In this document: positions 26,555 through 35,140 of the stretch, piece after piece
How positions within the stretch are numbered: position 1 is the first letter of the stretch
Layout: the number at the start of each line of letters is the position of its first letter
NCBI RefSeq assembly: GCF_002362315.1
Contig: NZ_MTZV01000006.1
Coordinates: 496,001-560,000 of the forward strand
Origin: Paraburkholderia acidicola
Lineage (GTDB): Bacteria > Pseudomonadota > Gammaproteobacteria > Burkholderiales > Burkholderiaceae
Length of the DNA stretch: 64,000 nt
Direction: 5' to 3'
The notes under the pieces: generated by a model
What the model was told of the DNA's origin: nothing
The model's input: only the letters and a program-made list of their open reading frames with translations
Database searches by the model: none
Translations under genes and position numbers: made by a program

Positions 26555-27405
26555 TGTTCCCCACACCCATCGCGCAAGCCAGCAAACCGGTGCAAGGGCT
26601 CTACCGCATCGCCCTTCCGGTGTTGCTCGTCATCTGGCTGCTGCCGCTCATCGCCATCGCGCTGACTTCGCTGCGTGGTCCCGCCGATATCTTCGCGGGC
26701 AACTACTGGGGCATCCCCACGCAATGGCAAGTGGCGTCGAACTATCTCGCCATCTTTCAGGGCACACCGCTCGCGCGCTATCTGCTCAACAGTTTTCTGA
26801 TCACCGTCCCTGCTGTGATCGGTGCGGTCGCGTTGAGCTGTCTGTCCGGTTTCGCGCTCGGCGTCTACCGGTTTCGCATGAACCTGCCGGTGTTCTTTCT
26901 GTTCGTTGCGGGCAATTTCGTACCGTTCCAGATTCTCATGGTGCCGGTTCGCACGCTGAGTCTGCACCTCGGTCTGTACGACTCGGTGCTGGGACTCGTG
27001 CTGTTTCATACCGCGTTTCAAAGCGGTTTCTGCACGTTCTTCATGCGCAATTTCATTCTGGAACTGCCGCGCGAACTCATCGACGCCGCGCGCATGGATG
27101 GCGCCACCGAGTTCCAGATTTTTCGCCGGGTGGTCTTGCCGCTCGTGCGACCGGCCATTGCGGCGGTATCGATCCTCATCTTCACGTTCGTCTGGAACGA
27201 CTATTTCTGGGCCACGGTACTGATCCAGGGCGATCACGCGATGCCGGTCACGGCCGGCCTCAGGGCACTGAACGGGCAATGGGTCGCGCAGTGGCACCTG
27301 GTGGCGGCGGGCTCGCTCGTGGCCGCCCTGCCGCCCGTTGCCATTTTCTTTCTCAAGCAAAGGGATTTCATCACCGGCTTGACCATGGGCGCCACCAAGG
27401 GATAA
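26554..27405 (+). CDS. Sugar ABC transporter permease 2 (CUT1, MalG-like)
   Basis: A 283-residue MalG-type permease with six predicted membrane segments. The EAA motif is PRELIDAARMDGATEFQIFRRVVLPL (around residue 178) and the C-terminus is the usual FFLKQRDFITGLTMGATKG. The start at 26554 is fixed by the TGATG overlap with permease 1 and AAGGAG 8 bases upstream. Open frame upstream is within permease 1. It is 4 bases from the start of the GH36 gene. Confidence 0.9.
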   Translation: MFPTPIAQASKPVQGLYRIALPVLLVIWLLPLIAIALTSLRGPADIFAGNYWGIPTQWQVASNYLAIFQGTPLARYLLNSFLITVPAVIGAVALSCLSGFALGVYRFRMNLPVFFLFVAGNFVPFQILMVPVRTLSLHLGLYDSVLGLVLFHTAFQSGFCTFFMRNFILELPRELIDAARMDGATEFQIFRRVVLPLVRPAIAAVSILIFTFVWNDYFWATVLIQGDHAMPVTAGLRALNGQWVAQWHLVAAGSLVAALPPVAIFFLKQRDFITGLTMGATKG

Positions 27406-27409
27406 ACGC

Positions 27410-29554
27410 ATGCACGCAACACGCCTCATTCATCTGACTGGCGATGCCATCAGCCTCGTTCTCGAACCCAACGGCGGTGTGCCCGTGTGGCGGCATTTCG
27501 GCGCGCCTGTCGACGCGCTTGCCGATGCATGGCCCGCTGCGGCTGCGCGACCGCTGCCGCCCACGATACTGGCCAACGATCCACCGCTTACGCTGTTGCC
27601 TATCCACGGGCTCGGATGGTTCAACCAGCCGGCGCTCGCGGGCAGCCGGCCCACAAGCGGCGGCGATCTCGACTGGGTACAGGATTTTCGCGAAGATGAT
27701 TTGAGCTGGGACGAGCACGCGTTGCGGATCGCGTTGAGCGACGACGTCGCAGGTCTTGAGTTGACGCTGAGCTATACGCTGGACCCGGAGTCCGGCGTCG
27801 TCAGTACATGGGCCGAAATCGAGAATCGCGCCGACACGCCGTTTAGGCTCGACTGGCTCGCAGCGGCCTGCGTTCCGCTGGCACCTGGCATGGATCAGGT
27901 GCTGGGATTTACTGGCCGGTGGACACTCGAGTTCCAGGAAAACCGCGAACACCTGGGCGTTGCCACCTGGCGGCGAGACAACCGCCGTGGACGTACCTCG
28001 CACGATAGTTTTCCCGGCGTCATTGCGGGCGCGACGCTCGCCGATGACGACGGTCCGGTGCTCGGCGCTCATCTCGGCTGGAGCGGCAATCACACGATCC
28101 TGATCGAGCCGCTCGCCGACGGACGGCGGCAACTGCAGATCGGCGAATGGCTCGCACCCGGTGAAGTCGTGCTCGAAAAAGGTGAACGTTACCGGACACC
28201 GACTGCGTATCTGTCGTTCAGCATGCAGGGGCTCAACGGACTGAGCGCCGGGTTCCACCGGTTCGTGCGCCAACATGTCCTTGCATGGCCAGGCGGCACG
28301 ATGACACCTCGCCCGGTGCATCTGAACACGTGGGAAGCCGTGTATTGCGAGCACGATCCGGAGGATCTGAAATCGCTCGCGAGCGCGGCCGCGCAACTCG
28401 GCGTCGAGCGCTTCGTCCTCGATGACGGCTGGTTCCATCGACGTGACAACGACCGCGCGGCACTCGGCGACTGGTGGCCCGACGCGCGCAAGTATCCGCA
28501 GGGGCTTGCGCCGCTCGTCGATCATGTACGAGCGCTTGGTATGCAGTTCGGCTTATGGGTCGAGCCGGAGATGGTCAATCCGGATAGCGATCTGTATCGC
28601 GGGCATCCTGAGTGGGCGATGCAGCTCGGGGGGCGTCCGTTGATCACCGGGCGCAATCAGCTCGTGCTGGATCTGGCCAACCCGGCCGTGGCGGACTACC
28701 TGTTCACGGCGCTCGGTGGATTGTTGCGCGAGTACCCGATTGCCTACTTCAAGTGGGATATGAATCGCGATCTCGCTTCGGCTGGACATCGCGGGCGAGC
28801 CGCATATCGCCGTCAAACTGAAGCGTATTACCAGTTGCTGAAGCGCCTGCGTGACGCTTTCCCTGCGCTCGAGATCGAAAGCTGCGCATCGGGCGGCGGT
28901 CGTGCCGACTTCGGTGCGCTGAGGCACACGCATCGCATCTGGACCAGCGATTCCAACGACGCACTCACCCGTATCGGCATTCAACGCGGATTCACGCGAT
29001 TCTTCCCACCCGAGGTGATGGGGGCGCATATCGGCCCTGCGGTTTCGCATACAACCGGGCGTCGGCATAACATGGCCTTTCGCGCGGCGGTGTCGTTGTC
29101 GGGCCACCTCGGTCTGGAAATGGATGTGCGTCTGCTCGAAGCCGACGAACGGGCCGAACTGATTCGCTGGATTGCGCTCTTCAAGGCGTGGCGCGGCGTC
29201 GCGCATAGCGGCACGCTTCGGCAGGGAGATATCGATGCATCGCTGGCGTGGGTGCAGATCGTTGCTCGCGATCTCGGTGCGGCACTCGTCACGGTGTATC
29301 GGCGGTTCGAAAGCGCGAACCGCTATATCGCACCGCTTCTCGTGCGAGGACTCGATCCTGAGCGCAGCTATCGCGTGAAGATCCTGGACATGCCCGTGGC
29401 GCCGCATTTTGCAAAGCCTTCGGGGCTTCTCGCTTCGCTGGCCGATGAGGGTGTCGTGCTGTCCGGCGCGACATTGCGCGATCTCGGCTTGCCGGTGCCG
29501 CCGCTGCCGCCGGAATCGGCGGTTGTGTTCAGTTGTGCGGCGGTGGGCGATTGA
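27410..29554 (+). CDS. Alpha-galactosidase, GH36
   Basis: A 714-residue GH36 enzyme with no signal peptide, hence cytoplasmic. The N-terminal beta-supersandwich spans about residues 1-310. The TIM barrel has FVLDDGWFHRRDND (342-355), the nucleophile Asp450 in YFKWDMNRD and the acid/base Asp514 in WTSDSND. ESCASGGGRADFG is the usual substrate-loop motif and the C-terminal beta domain ends the protein. It hydrolyses terminal alpha-1,6-galactosides such as melibiose and raffinose after import by the ABC system directly upstream (4-base gap). Its last 26 bases overlap the end of the convergent MFS gene. Confidence 0.94.
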   Translation: MHATRLIHLTGDAISLVLEPNGGVPVWRHFGAPVDALADAWPAAAARPLPPTILANDPPLTLLPIHGLGWFNQPALAGSRPTSGGDLDWVQDFREDDLSWDEHALRIALSDDVAGLELTLSYTLDPESGVVSTWAEIENRADTPFRLDWLAAACVPLAPGMDQVLGFTGRWTLEFQENREHLGVATWRRDNRRGRTSHDSFPGVIAGATLADDDGPVLGAHLGWSGNHTILIEPLADGRRQLQIGEWLAPGEVVLEKGERYRTPTAYLSFSMQGLNGLSAGFHRFVRQHVLAWPGGTMTPRPVHLNTWEAVYCEHDPEDLKSLASAAAQLGVERFVLDDGWFHRRDNDRAALGDWWPDARKYPQGLAPLVDHVRALGMQFGLWVEPEMVNPDSDLYRGHPEWAMQLGGRPLITGRNQLVLDLANPAVADYLFTALGGLLREYPIAYFKWDMNRDLASAGHRGRAAYRRQTEAYYQLLKRLRDAFPALEIESCASGGGRADFGALRHTHRIWTSDSNDALTRIGIQRGFTRFFPPEVMGAHIGPAVSHTTGRRHNMAFRAAVSLSGHLGLEMDVRLLEADERAELIRWIALFKAWRGVAHSGTLRQGDIDASLAWVQIVARDLGAALVTVYRRFESANRYIAPLLVRGLDPERSYRVKILDMPVAPHFAKPSGLLASLADEGVVLSGATLRDLGLPVPPLPPESAVVFSCAAVGD

Positions 29555-30920
29555 GTGGTGGCGATACCGGTTGCGACGTCGCCCACCAGACAAACGCCGC
29601 CACTACCGACAGCACGACTACGATGCCGAGCACCACGTTCATCGCCGACTGAAACACGTGAACGGTCGAGATGAACGTGCCGACAATCGCGACGCCCAAC
29701 GCAGAGCCGCTTTGCCGGGCCGAATTCAGCACGGCCGCCGCCACGCCCGCCCGGCTCTTCTCGACGGTGCCGAGCGCAGGGGACGTTGCGGCCGGCGAGA
29801 TGAAGCCCGATGCCATGCCGATCGCGAGCATCGGCAACACGGCAAGCCAGTAAGGCGAACTGGCCGTCGAAAGTATCATCCCGAGTGCGCCCGCTGCATA
29901 GAAACCGAACGCGATGCACATCGACTGCCGCGCGCCCATAAGCTTGACGAACCGGCTCGACAGCAGGCCGCCGAGCGCCACCATACCGGTCATCGGCAGG
30001 AACGCGAGGCCGGTATCGAGGGCGGAATAGCCACGCACCTGCTGGTAGTAGAGGCTGAACGTGAACAGCATGCCGTAGAAGATGAACGCCGATGCCATCG
30101 ACACCACGGTCGACCCCGCGAACAACGCATTGCGGAAGAACTGCAACGGCAGCATCGGATTGCGCGTATGGGTTTCGATGAAAAAGAACGCTGCCCACGC
30201 GACTAAACTCGTCGCAATACCCAAGCGTATCGGCATGGATTGCCATCCAAGCACAGGCCCCTCGATCAGCAGGCCGATCAACGTGCCTAATGCGACGACT
30301 ACGGCCACCTGCCCGGCCAGATCGACATGCCGCGTTCTCGATGCGGCCGCTTGATCCACCGAGAGCGTCAGCCAGAGCCCCAGGATCCCGATCGGCACGT
30401 TCACAAAGAAGATGCCGCGCCAGCCGAACAGATGGATCAACAGCCCGCCCACCAGTGGCCCCGAAGCCATCGCGACACCACCGCAGCCCATCCAGACGCT
30501 TACCGCCGCGGCTCGTTCGGACGGTACAGGATAGGCATCGCTGATGAGCGCGAGCGAGCACGGCACGAGCATCGCGCTACCGATGCCCTGCAATGCGCGT
30601 GCAAACGCTAGCGTCGTGAGGTTCGGCGCGAGCCCGCACAGCGCCGATGCGAGCACGAATATCGCAAGCCCGGCAAGGTAGATGTTGCGTGCGCCGAGGC
30701 GGTCGCCTAGCGTGCCGCCTGTCATCAGCAGACTCGCAAACGTCAGTGTGTAGGCGTTGACGATCCATTGCAGACCCGCAATGTCGCTGCGCAACGTGTG
30801 GCGAATTGCCGCAAGGGCAACATTGACGATGGATGCATCGAGCAATACGACCATGTAGCTGATGCTGGTCGCGGCCAGAACGCGCTGTGCCGTACTGCGG
30901 CCGGAAACGAGTTCGGCCAT
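29529..30920 (-). CDS. MFS drug/solute exporter, DHA2 (EmrB/QacA) type
   Basis: A 463-residue major facilitator with about 14 membrane segments. Markers are LLDASIVNVALAAI in helix 1, GTLGDRLGARNIYLAGLAIF after helix 2, RALQGIGSAMLVPCSLALI, and motif C of the antiporters in GPLVGGLLIHLFGWRGIFFVNVPIG. Such proteins expel drugs or toxic metabolites using the proton gradient. It converges on the alpha-galactosidase gene with a 26-base overlap of coding ends. No adjacent membrane-fusion protein or regulator is present, so the substrate cannot be inferred. Confidence 0.88.
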   Translation of the reverse strand: MAELVSGRSTAQRVLAATSISYMVVLLDASIVNVALAAIRHTLRSDIAGLQWIVNAYTLTFASLLMTGGTLGDRLGARNIYLAGLAIFVLASALCGLAPNLTTLAFARALQGIGSAMLVPCSLALISDAYPVPSERAAAVSVWMGCGGVAMASGPLVGGLLIHLFGWRGIFFVNVPIGILGLWLTLSVDQAAASRTRHVDLAGQVAVVVALGTLIGLLIEGPVLGWQSMPIRLGIATSLVAWAAFFFIETHTRNPMLPLQFFRNALFAGSTVVSMASAFIFYGMLFTFSLYYQQVRGYSALDTGLAFLPMTGMVALGGLLSSRFVKLMGARQSMCIAFGFYAAGALGMILSTASSPYWLAVLPMLAIGMASGFISPAATSPALGTVEKSRAGVAAAVLNSARQSGSALGVAIVGTFISTVHVFQSAMNVVLGIVVVLSVVAAFVWWATSQPVSPPLNRPPPHN

Positions 30921-31097
30921 GATCAGCGCTCGCTATCAGTATGTGTGGTCATGGGTCGATCAATCGCGCAGGAAGTGGCCTCCAGCTTATGTGCGTTGTT
31001 CTGCTGGATGCTTCGACGCGGATCGAAGGATAACGAAGCCTGTCGCTACCGATTCTTTGTGACACCCATTTGAAACCCCCACTCAAATGAGCATTTG

Positions 31098-31113
31098 TGA
31101 CAGAAACATCATC
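31098..31113. promoter_or_regulatory. TGAC-N7-TCATC motif, upstream of the DUF4148 genes
   Basis: TGACAGAAACATCATC, 84 bases upstream of the first DUF4148 start. It shares TGAC-N7-TCATC with the sites at 34164-34181 and 38618-38635. Candidate response-regulator site; inferred from recurrence only. Confidence 0.4.
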
Positions 31114-31197
31114 CTGAGATCACGTTGAAGATTCGTCTGCAAGCCACACTGAAGTCACTCGGAGTCAATCACGGCACCGACCTTAAAGGAGGCTCAA

Positions 31198-31506
31198 ATG
31201 AAAGTTCGAAACGTACTTGGGATTGGCCTGCTCGCCGCCTTCCTCTCGCCGCTGGCTTCCGCAGAAGTCGACCAGCACAAGTCCGCCCCGCATTCCCACG
31301 CGCACACCAGCGCCACCGACACGCACAAGAAGGTCAAGCCGAAGCATCACGGCAAGACCCGCGCTGAGGTCCGTCAGGAACTGATCGAGGCGCAACGAAA
31401 CGGTATCGTGCCGACCAACGACGTGAACTATCCGCCGAACGAACGCACCATCGAACGCAACAAGGCGCGCTATGCAGCGTTCGAGCGCCACAACGCCAGC
31501 AAGTAA
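31198..31506 (+). CDS. Small exported DUF4148 protein, His-rich
   Basis: A 102-residue DUF4148 protein. The signal peptide ends near residue 22 (ASA). The mature N-terminus is His/Lys-rich (six His within 25 residues between 26 and 51), which could bind metal. The family core KTRAEVRQELIEAQRNGIVPTNDVNYPPN follows. AAAGGAGG lies 6 bases before the ATG. DUF4148 proteins are common in Burkholderiaceae and have no proven function. A metal-type two-component system lies just downstream on the other strand, and a motif shared with that system's promoter precedes this gene. Confidence 0.82.
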   Translation: MKVRNVLGIGLLAAFLSPLASAEVDQHKSAPHSHAHTSATDTHKKVKPKHHGKTRAEVRQELIEAQRNGIVPTNDVNYPPNERTIERNKARYAAFERHNASK

Positions 31507-31595
31507 CTGACTTAGCTCTTGTGAGCGCTCTACTACTTAATCGGGAAGATGCATCAGGAGATGCATGCCTGTCCCACAGATAACTGGAGTCGTAC

Positions 31596-31934
31596 ATGAA
31601 ATCGATTACCACCCTCATCCTCGCTTCGGCCCTGCTCCTTTCTGCTGCTGCCGCGCAAGCCCAGGGGCTGACGCGTGCTGAAGTGCGACAGCAACTCATC
31701 GAAGCCCAGGCCAACGGGCTCGGCTACGTAACCGATGCGTCCTATCCGGCGGTGCATCCGATCTACGAGCAGAGGGTTAAGGCACAAGCAGCACAAGCGG
31801 CAAAGAGTGGCTATGGCGGCGTGTCTGCCGGATCGCAGCAAGCGGGCGAGAAGCCGCACGGTCTACCGATGCCGCATGGCAACCCGCACTGCGTCGGGCC
31901 GGTTAGCTTCTGCAATATCTACTTCGGTTCGTAA
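31596..31934 (+). CDS. Small exported DUF4148 protein, second copy
   Basis: A 112-residue DUF4148 protein with a signal peptide ending near residue 22 (AQA). The core LTRAEVRQQLIEAQANGLGYVTDASYPAVHP is clearly related to the preceding gene, so the two look like a tandem duplication that diverged. The C-terminal part differs: it is not His-rich and has a Cys pair (HCVGPVSFCNIYFGS) that may form a disulfide. It is 89 bases after the first copy and probably co-transcribed. Function unknown. Confidence 0.8.
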   Translation: MKSITTLILASALLLSAAAAQAQGLTRAEVRQQLIEAQANGLGYVTDASYPAVHPIYEQRVKAQAAQAAKSGYGGVSAGSQQAGEKPHGLPMPHGNPHCVGPVSFCNIYFGS

Positions 31935-31995
31935 ATGCGGCTTGATCGGCACGGCGACGAGAACGAAAGCCGGATGAGAAATGCACTTGTCACAC

Positions 31996-33444
31996 TCATC
32001 CGGCGCTGTGGAACTCCGTTCGCTGTGCCGTTTCTCTTGCTGGCTGAATCGAAGGTCGCTTGAAACTCAGAACGAACGCAGTGCGCACGCCAGGCTCGCT
32101 CGTCACCGCGCACTCACCGTCGTGTTCGTCCATGATCGAACTGACAATCGCCAGTCCCAGCCCCGAACCCAACGCCGACTCATGGCGCGACGGATCGACC
32201 CGGTAAAAGCGATCGAAAATGCGCCCGAGGTGCTCAGGCCCGATACCCGGTCCGGTATCGACGACGGCGACTTCCGATACCGCGTCGCGCTCCGTACATT
32301 GCACGAGGATTTCGCTGCCCACCGGCGCATGCGCAAGCGCATTCGATATCAGATTGCTCAACGCACGCTGCACGAGTAGCTGATTACCATCTATTTGCGC
32401 CTTCCCCGTCACGCGGATAGCGACGCCCTTTTCGCTGGCGAGCGTCTCGTAGTAACCGGCAACCCGCTCAGCTTCCTCCTGCGCATCTATCCTCCTGAAG
32501 TTCACGCGATCCGCGCGGTTTTCCGATCGGGCGAGGAACAGCATGTCATCGATCATCCGTGACAGGCGCTGCGTTTCGTCAATGCCCGATTCGATCACAG
32601 CACGGTACTCGTCTGACTCCCGTGGCCTCGACAACGCCACCTGGGACTCGGCGAGCAGGTTCGTCAACGGCGTGCGCATGTCGTGGGCGAGATCGGAGGA
32701 AAAGCGCGACAGACGCGCGAAGGAATCATCGAGGCGCTGCAGCATCCGGTTGAACGCCTGGTTCAGTGCGAGCATCTCATCCGACATCGAAATGTCCGGC
32801 AACGGTTGTATTAACTTGCTGCACGACACCTGATCGGCCCGCGCGGCAAGCAACTTCAGCGGCCGCAGACCAAACTTCGCGAGCGCATACGCGATCAGCG
32901 CAGAAGCGATCGCACCAAGCAGCGTGACCAGCATAACGTTGATTGAATAGCTACGAAGCAACGCCTGCTGGCGACTACCGTCGTACTGAACCACCACACG
33001 AACTGCACTGCCGTCGGAACCCGCGCCCGCTAAAGGCACCGACTCGCTCACATAGCGAAAGACGCCATAGGTCCGGTCGACAGCTCTGGGGCGATCGCTA
33101 CCAGAACCGACGAGAATGCCCTCGCGCAACCTGAAGCGAGCGGTGCGCACGAGTTCGTGCCCGTCCGCGGCGAAGATTGCCATTTCGATGTTGTCGTGCG
33201 CATGGAATGGATCGAACCACGCGGGACCATGACTCGCGACAGACTCCTCGTTGCTCTGCGTGATGAGGTGCGAGCGCGTAGCAGACAACGTCATATAGAT
33301 CTGCTGCGCAGCGTCGGCGGTGATGTTCTGCTTGAGAGCGGCGTACAGACACAGCCCGTTGACAGCGAGCAGAATCGAACTCGCCAGCGCGAACAGGATA
33401 GCCAGTCGAACACTCAGCGTGCGCGGCAGAAACCAGTAAGTCAT
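31996..33444 (-). CDS. Heavy-metal-type sensor histidine kinase (IrlS/CusS family)
   Basis: A 482-residue membrane kinase. Membrane segments lie near residues 12-32 and 170-190, flanking a periplasmic sensor domain of about 135 residues. Then come HAMP, the H-box SSDLAHDMRTPLTN with phosphorylated His254, the N-box NLISNALAHA, and the G-boxes DTGPGIG and GSGLGLAIV. The ATG at 33444 gives the family-typical start MTYWFLPRTLSVRL; an in-frame GTG at 33462 would overlap the response regulator by 13 bases. It shares an operon with the regulator. The metal or stress sensed is not known. Confidence 0.9.
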   Translation of the reverse strand: MTYWFLPRTLSVRLAILFALASSILLAVNGLCLYAALKQNITADAAQQIYMTLSATRSHLITQSNEESVASHGPAWFDPFHAHDNIEMAIFAADGHELVRTARFRLREGILVGSGSDRPRAVDRTYGVFRYVSESVPLAGAGSDGSAVRVVVQYDGSRQQALLRSYSINVMLVTLLGAIASALIAYALAKFGLRPLKLLAARADQVSCSKLIQPLPDISMSDEMLALNQAFNRMLQRLDDSFARLSRFSSDLAHDMRTPLTNLLAESQVALSRPRESDEYRAVIESGIDETQRLSRMIDDMLFLARSENRADRVNFRRIDAQEEAERVAGYYETLASEKGVAIRVTGKAQIDGNQLLVQRALSNLISNALAHAPVGSEILVQCTERDAVSEVAVVDTGPGIGPEHLGRIFDRFYRVDPSRHESALGSGLGLAIVSSIMDEHDGECAVTSEPGVRTAFVLSFKRPSIQPARETAQRTEFHSAG

Positions 33445-33449
33445 CCGTT

Positions 33450-34121
33450 TCACTCGCGACACTCCAGCACGTATCCCATGCCCCGCACCGTGTGGATCAG
33501 CTTGGTCGGATACAGATCATCGATCTTTGCGCGAACCCGTCTCACGGCAGAATCGACGACGTTGGTGTCGCTGCTGAAGTTGATGTCCCAGACCTGCGAC
33601 GCAATGGTCGAGCGCGGCAGGACCTCGCCTTCGCGACGCATGAGCAGCCACAGCAGGGTGAATTCTTTCGCGGTAAGAAGAATCGTATCGCCCTGCCGTG
33701 TCGCCTTGCGTCGTGTGATATCGAGTTCGAGATCGGCCACCTGCAGAACCGATGGATCACGGCCCTTCCCTCTGCGCAGGATCGTGCGAATGCGTGCGAG
33801 CAGCTCGACGAAATCGAAGGGCTTGACGACGTAATCGTCGGCGCCCATCTCGAGACCCTTGACCTTGTCGCTGGTGTCGCCGCGGGCCGTCAGCAGCAGC
33901 ACCGGCGTCATATGTGTGCGTCTCAACGCGGACAGTACCGACCATCCGTCGAGACCCGGAAGCATGACATCGAGTACGACGAGGTCATAAGCCTCGGTTG
34001 TCGCCTGGTGCAGGCCGGTCACGCCGTCGTGTACCCAGTCCGTAACAAAACCCGCTTCGTTTAGGCCCTTCTGCAGATACGCCCCTGTTTTAACCTCGTC
34101 CTCAACAATCAGAATTCGCAT
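33450..34121 (-). CDS. Heavy-metal-type response regulator (IrlR/CusR family)
   Basis: A 223-residue OmpR/PhoB-type regulator. The receiver domain has acidic residues EDE at 7-9, phospho-acceptor Asp51 in YDLVVLDVMLPG, and Lys in VVKPFDF. The winged-helix domain (about 125-220) ends TVRGMGYVLECRE. I use the ATG at 34121 (MRILIVEDEVKTGAYLQKGL), the standard family start; in-frame ATGs upstream add only a poorly conserved leader. A TGAC-N7-TCATC motif about 43 bases upstream may be its own binding site. Confidence 0.91.
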   Translation of the reverse strand: MRILIVEDEVKTGAYLQKGLNEAGFVTDWVHDGVTGLHQATTEAYDLVVLDVMLPGLDGWSVLSALRRTHMTPVLLLTARGDTSDKVKGLEMGADDYVVKPFDFVELLARIRTILRRGKGRDPSVLQVADLELDITRRKATRQGDTILLTAKEFTLLWLLMRREGEVLPRSTIASQVWDINFSSDTNVVDSAVRRVRAKIDDLYPTKLIHTVRGMGYVLECRE

Positions 34122-34163
34122 TTCTATTTTTTCCATTGCAGGTATTGCACAGCGCGTTAGCAC

Positions 34164-34181
34164 ATGACGAATTTCTCATCT
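34164..34181. promoter_or_regulatory. ATGACG-N6-TCATCT motif upstream of the two-component operon
   Basis: The 12 fixed bases are identical to those at 38618-38635, and the core TGAC-N7-TCATC also occurs at 31098-31113. It lies between the regulator gene and the divergent carbonic anhydrase gene, so it could act on either. A second CATGAC/GTCATG pair (34163-34168 and 34186-34191) overlaps it. Confidence 0.5.
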
Positions 34182-34396
34182 GGCGGTCATGCAAGCGCAC
34201 TGGGTCATCGCTAGATTAGGTCACTGAAGTCTCGATGAATGCGCTCTGATTAGCGGATACATCGTCTGGATTCAGCCCTGTTGTCCCGCCGGCAAGCGGA
34301 GCGATGAAGGCAAATTGTAATAAAAGTCCAATGCAACAGACACCCATCCGACCGTGTAGTTCCGCGCAAGCGGACAACACATCACTGGAGCACCCA

Positions 34397-35065
34397 ATGA
34401 ACCGCACGAAACGCATGCTGCTGGAAAACATCGCATGGGCCACCGAATCGGCGCACGGCGATCCGGCATTTTTCGAAGGTCTGGCACTCGGTCAGAGTCC
34501 CAAGGCACTCTGGATCGGCTGTTCGGATAGTCGCGTGCCCGCGGAGATCGTCACGAACTGCTCGCCCGGTGATCTGTTCGTTCACCGCAACATCGCGAAC
34601 CTGTTTTCACCTGCCGACGACAACGCCATGAGCGTGCTTGAGTACGCAGTCAAAGTCCTGAAGGTGCCCGACATCATCGTTTGCGGGCACTACGGCTGTG
34701 GCGGCGTCAAGGCCGCGCTGCTGCCCGTTCCGTCCGATCTGCCGCATGTCGCACGACGTATCGCACCGCTGTGTTCGCTCGCTCATACGCATGGCGACGA
34801 GCTGGACGAATTCGCGGGTATCGATGAGCGGGTCAACCGTCTGGCGGAACTCAACGTGATGGCACAGGTGCGTGCGATCCGCGCAACTTCGATCGTGCAT
34901 GACGCAGACCATGCACCGCGCGTGCACGGCTGGATTTTCGGGTTGCACGACGGTCGTATCAAAGTGCTGATGTCCGGGGATCCTCACCTGCCGCATGGTG
35001 CGACAAGTAGCCGCATGGTTTCGGTACGCGAGTATCTGCATGCCGTGGAGACAATGGCCAGCTGA
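34397..35065 (+). CDS. Beta-carbonic anhydrase
   Basis: A 222-residue beta-class carbonic anhydrase interconverting CO2 and bicarbonate. Zinc ligands are visible: Cys42 and the Asp44-Arg46 dyad in GCSDSRVP, and His98 and Cys101 in CGHYGCGG. The start at 34397 has CTGGAG 6 bases upstream; the longer frame to 34304 lacks a signal. It is cytoplasmic. It is followed 75 bases later by a SulP-type anion transporter, a pairing well known in bacteria and usually read as bicarbonate uptake coupled to hydration. Confidence 0.93.
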   Translation: MNRTKRMLLENIAWATESAHGDPAFFEGLALGQSPKALWIGCSDSRVPAEIVTNCSPGDLFVHRNIANLFSPADDNAMSVLEYAVKVLKVPDIIVCGHYGCGGVKAALLPVPSDLPHVARRIAPLCSLAHTHGDELDEFAGIDERVNRLAELNVMAQVRAIRATSIVHDADHAPRVHGWIFGLHDGRIKVLMSGDPHLPHGATSSRMVSVREYLHAVETMAS

Positions 35066-35140
35066 CAGCGCGATATCCCGATCGCATGCCGGGCACCGAC
35101 CTTTTATCTCCTGCAAAGAAATCTCTGGAATTCAAACCCT

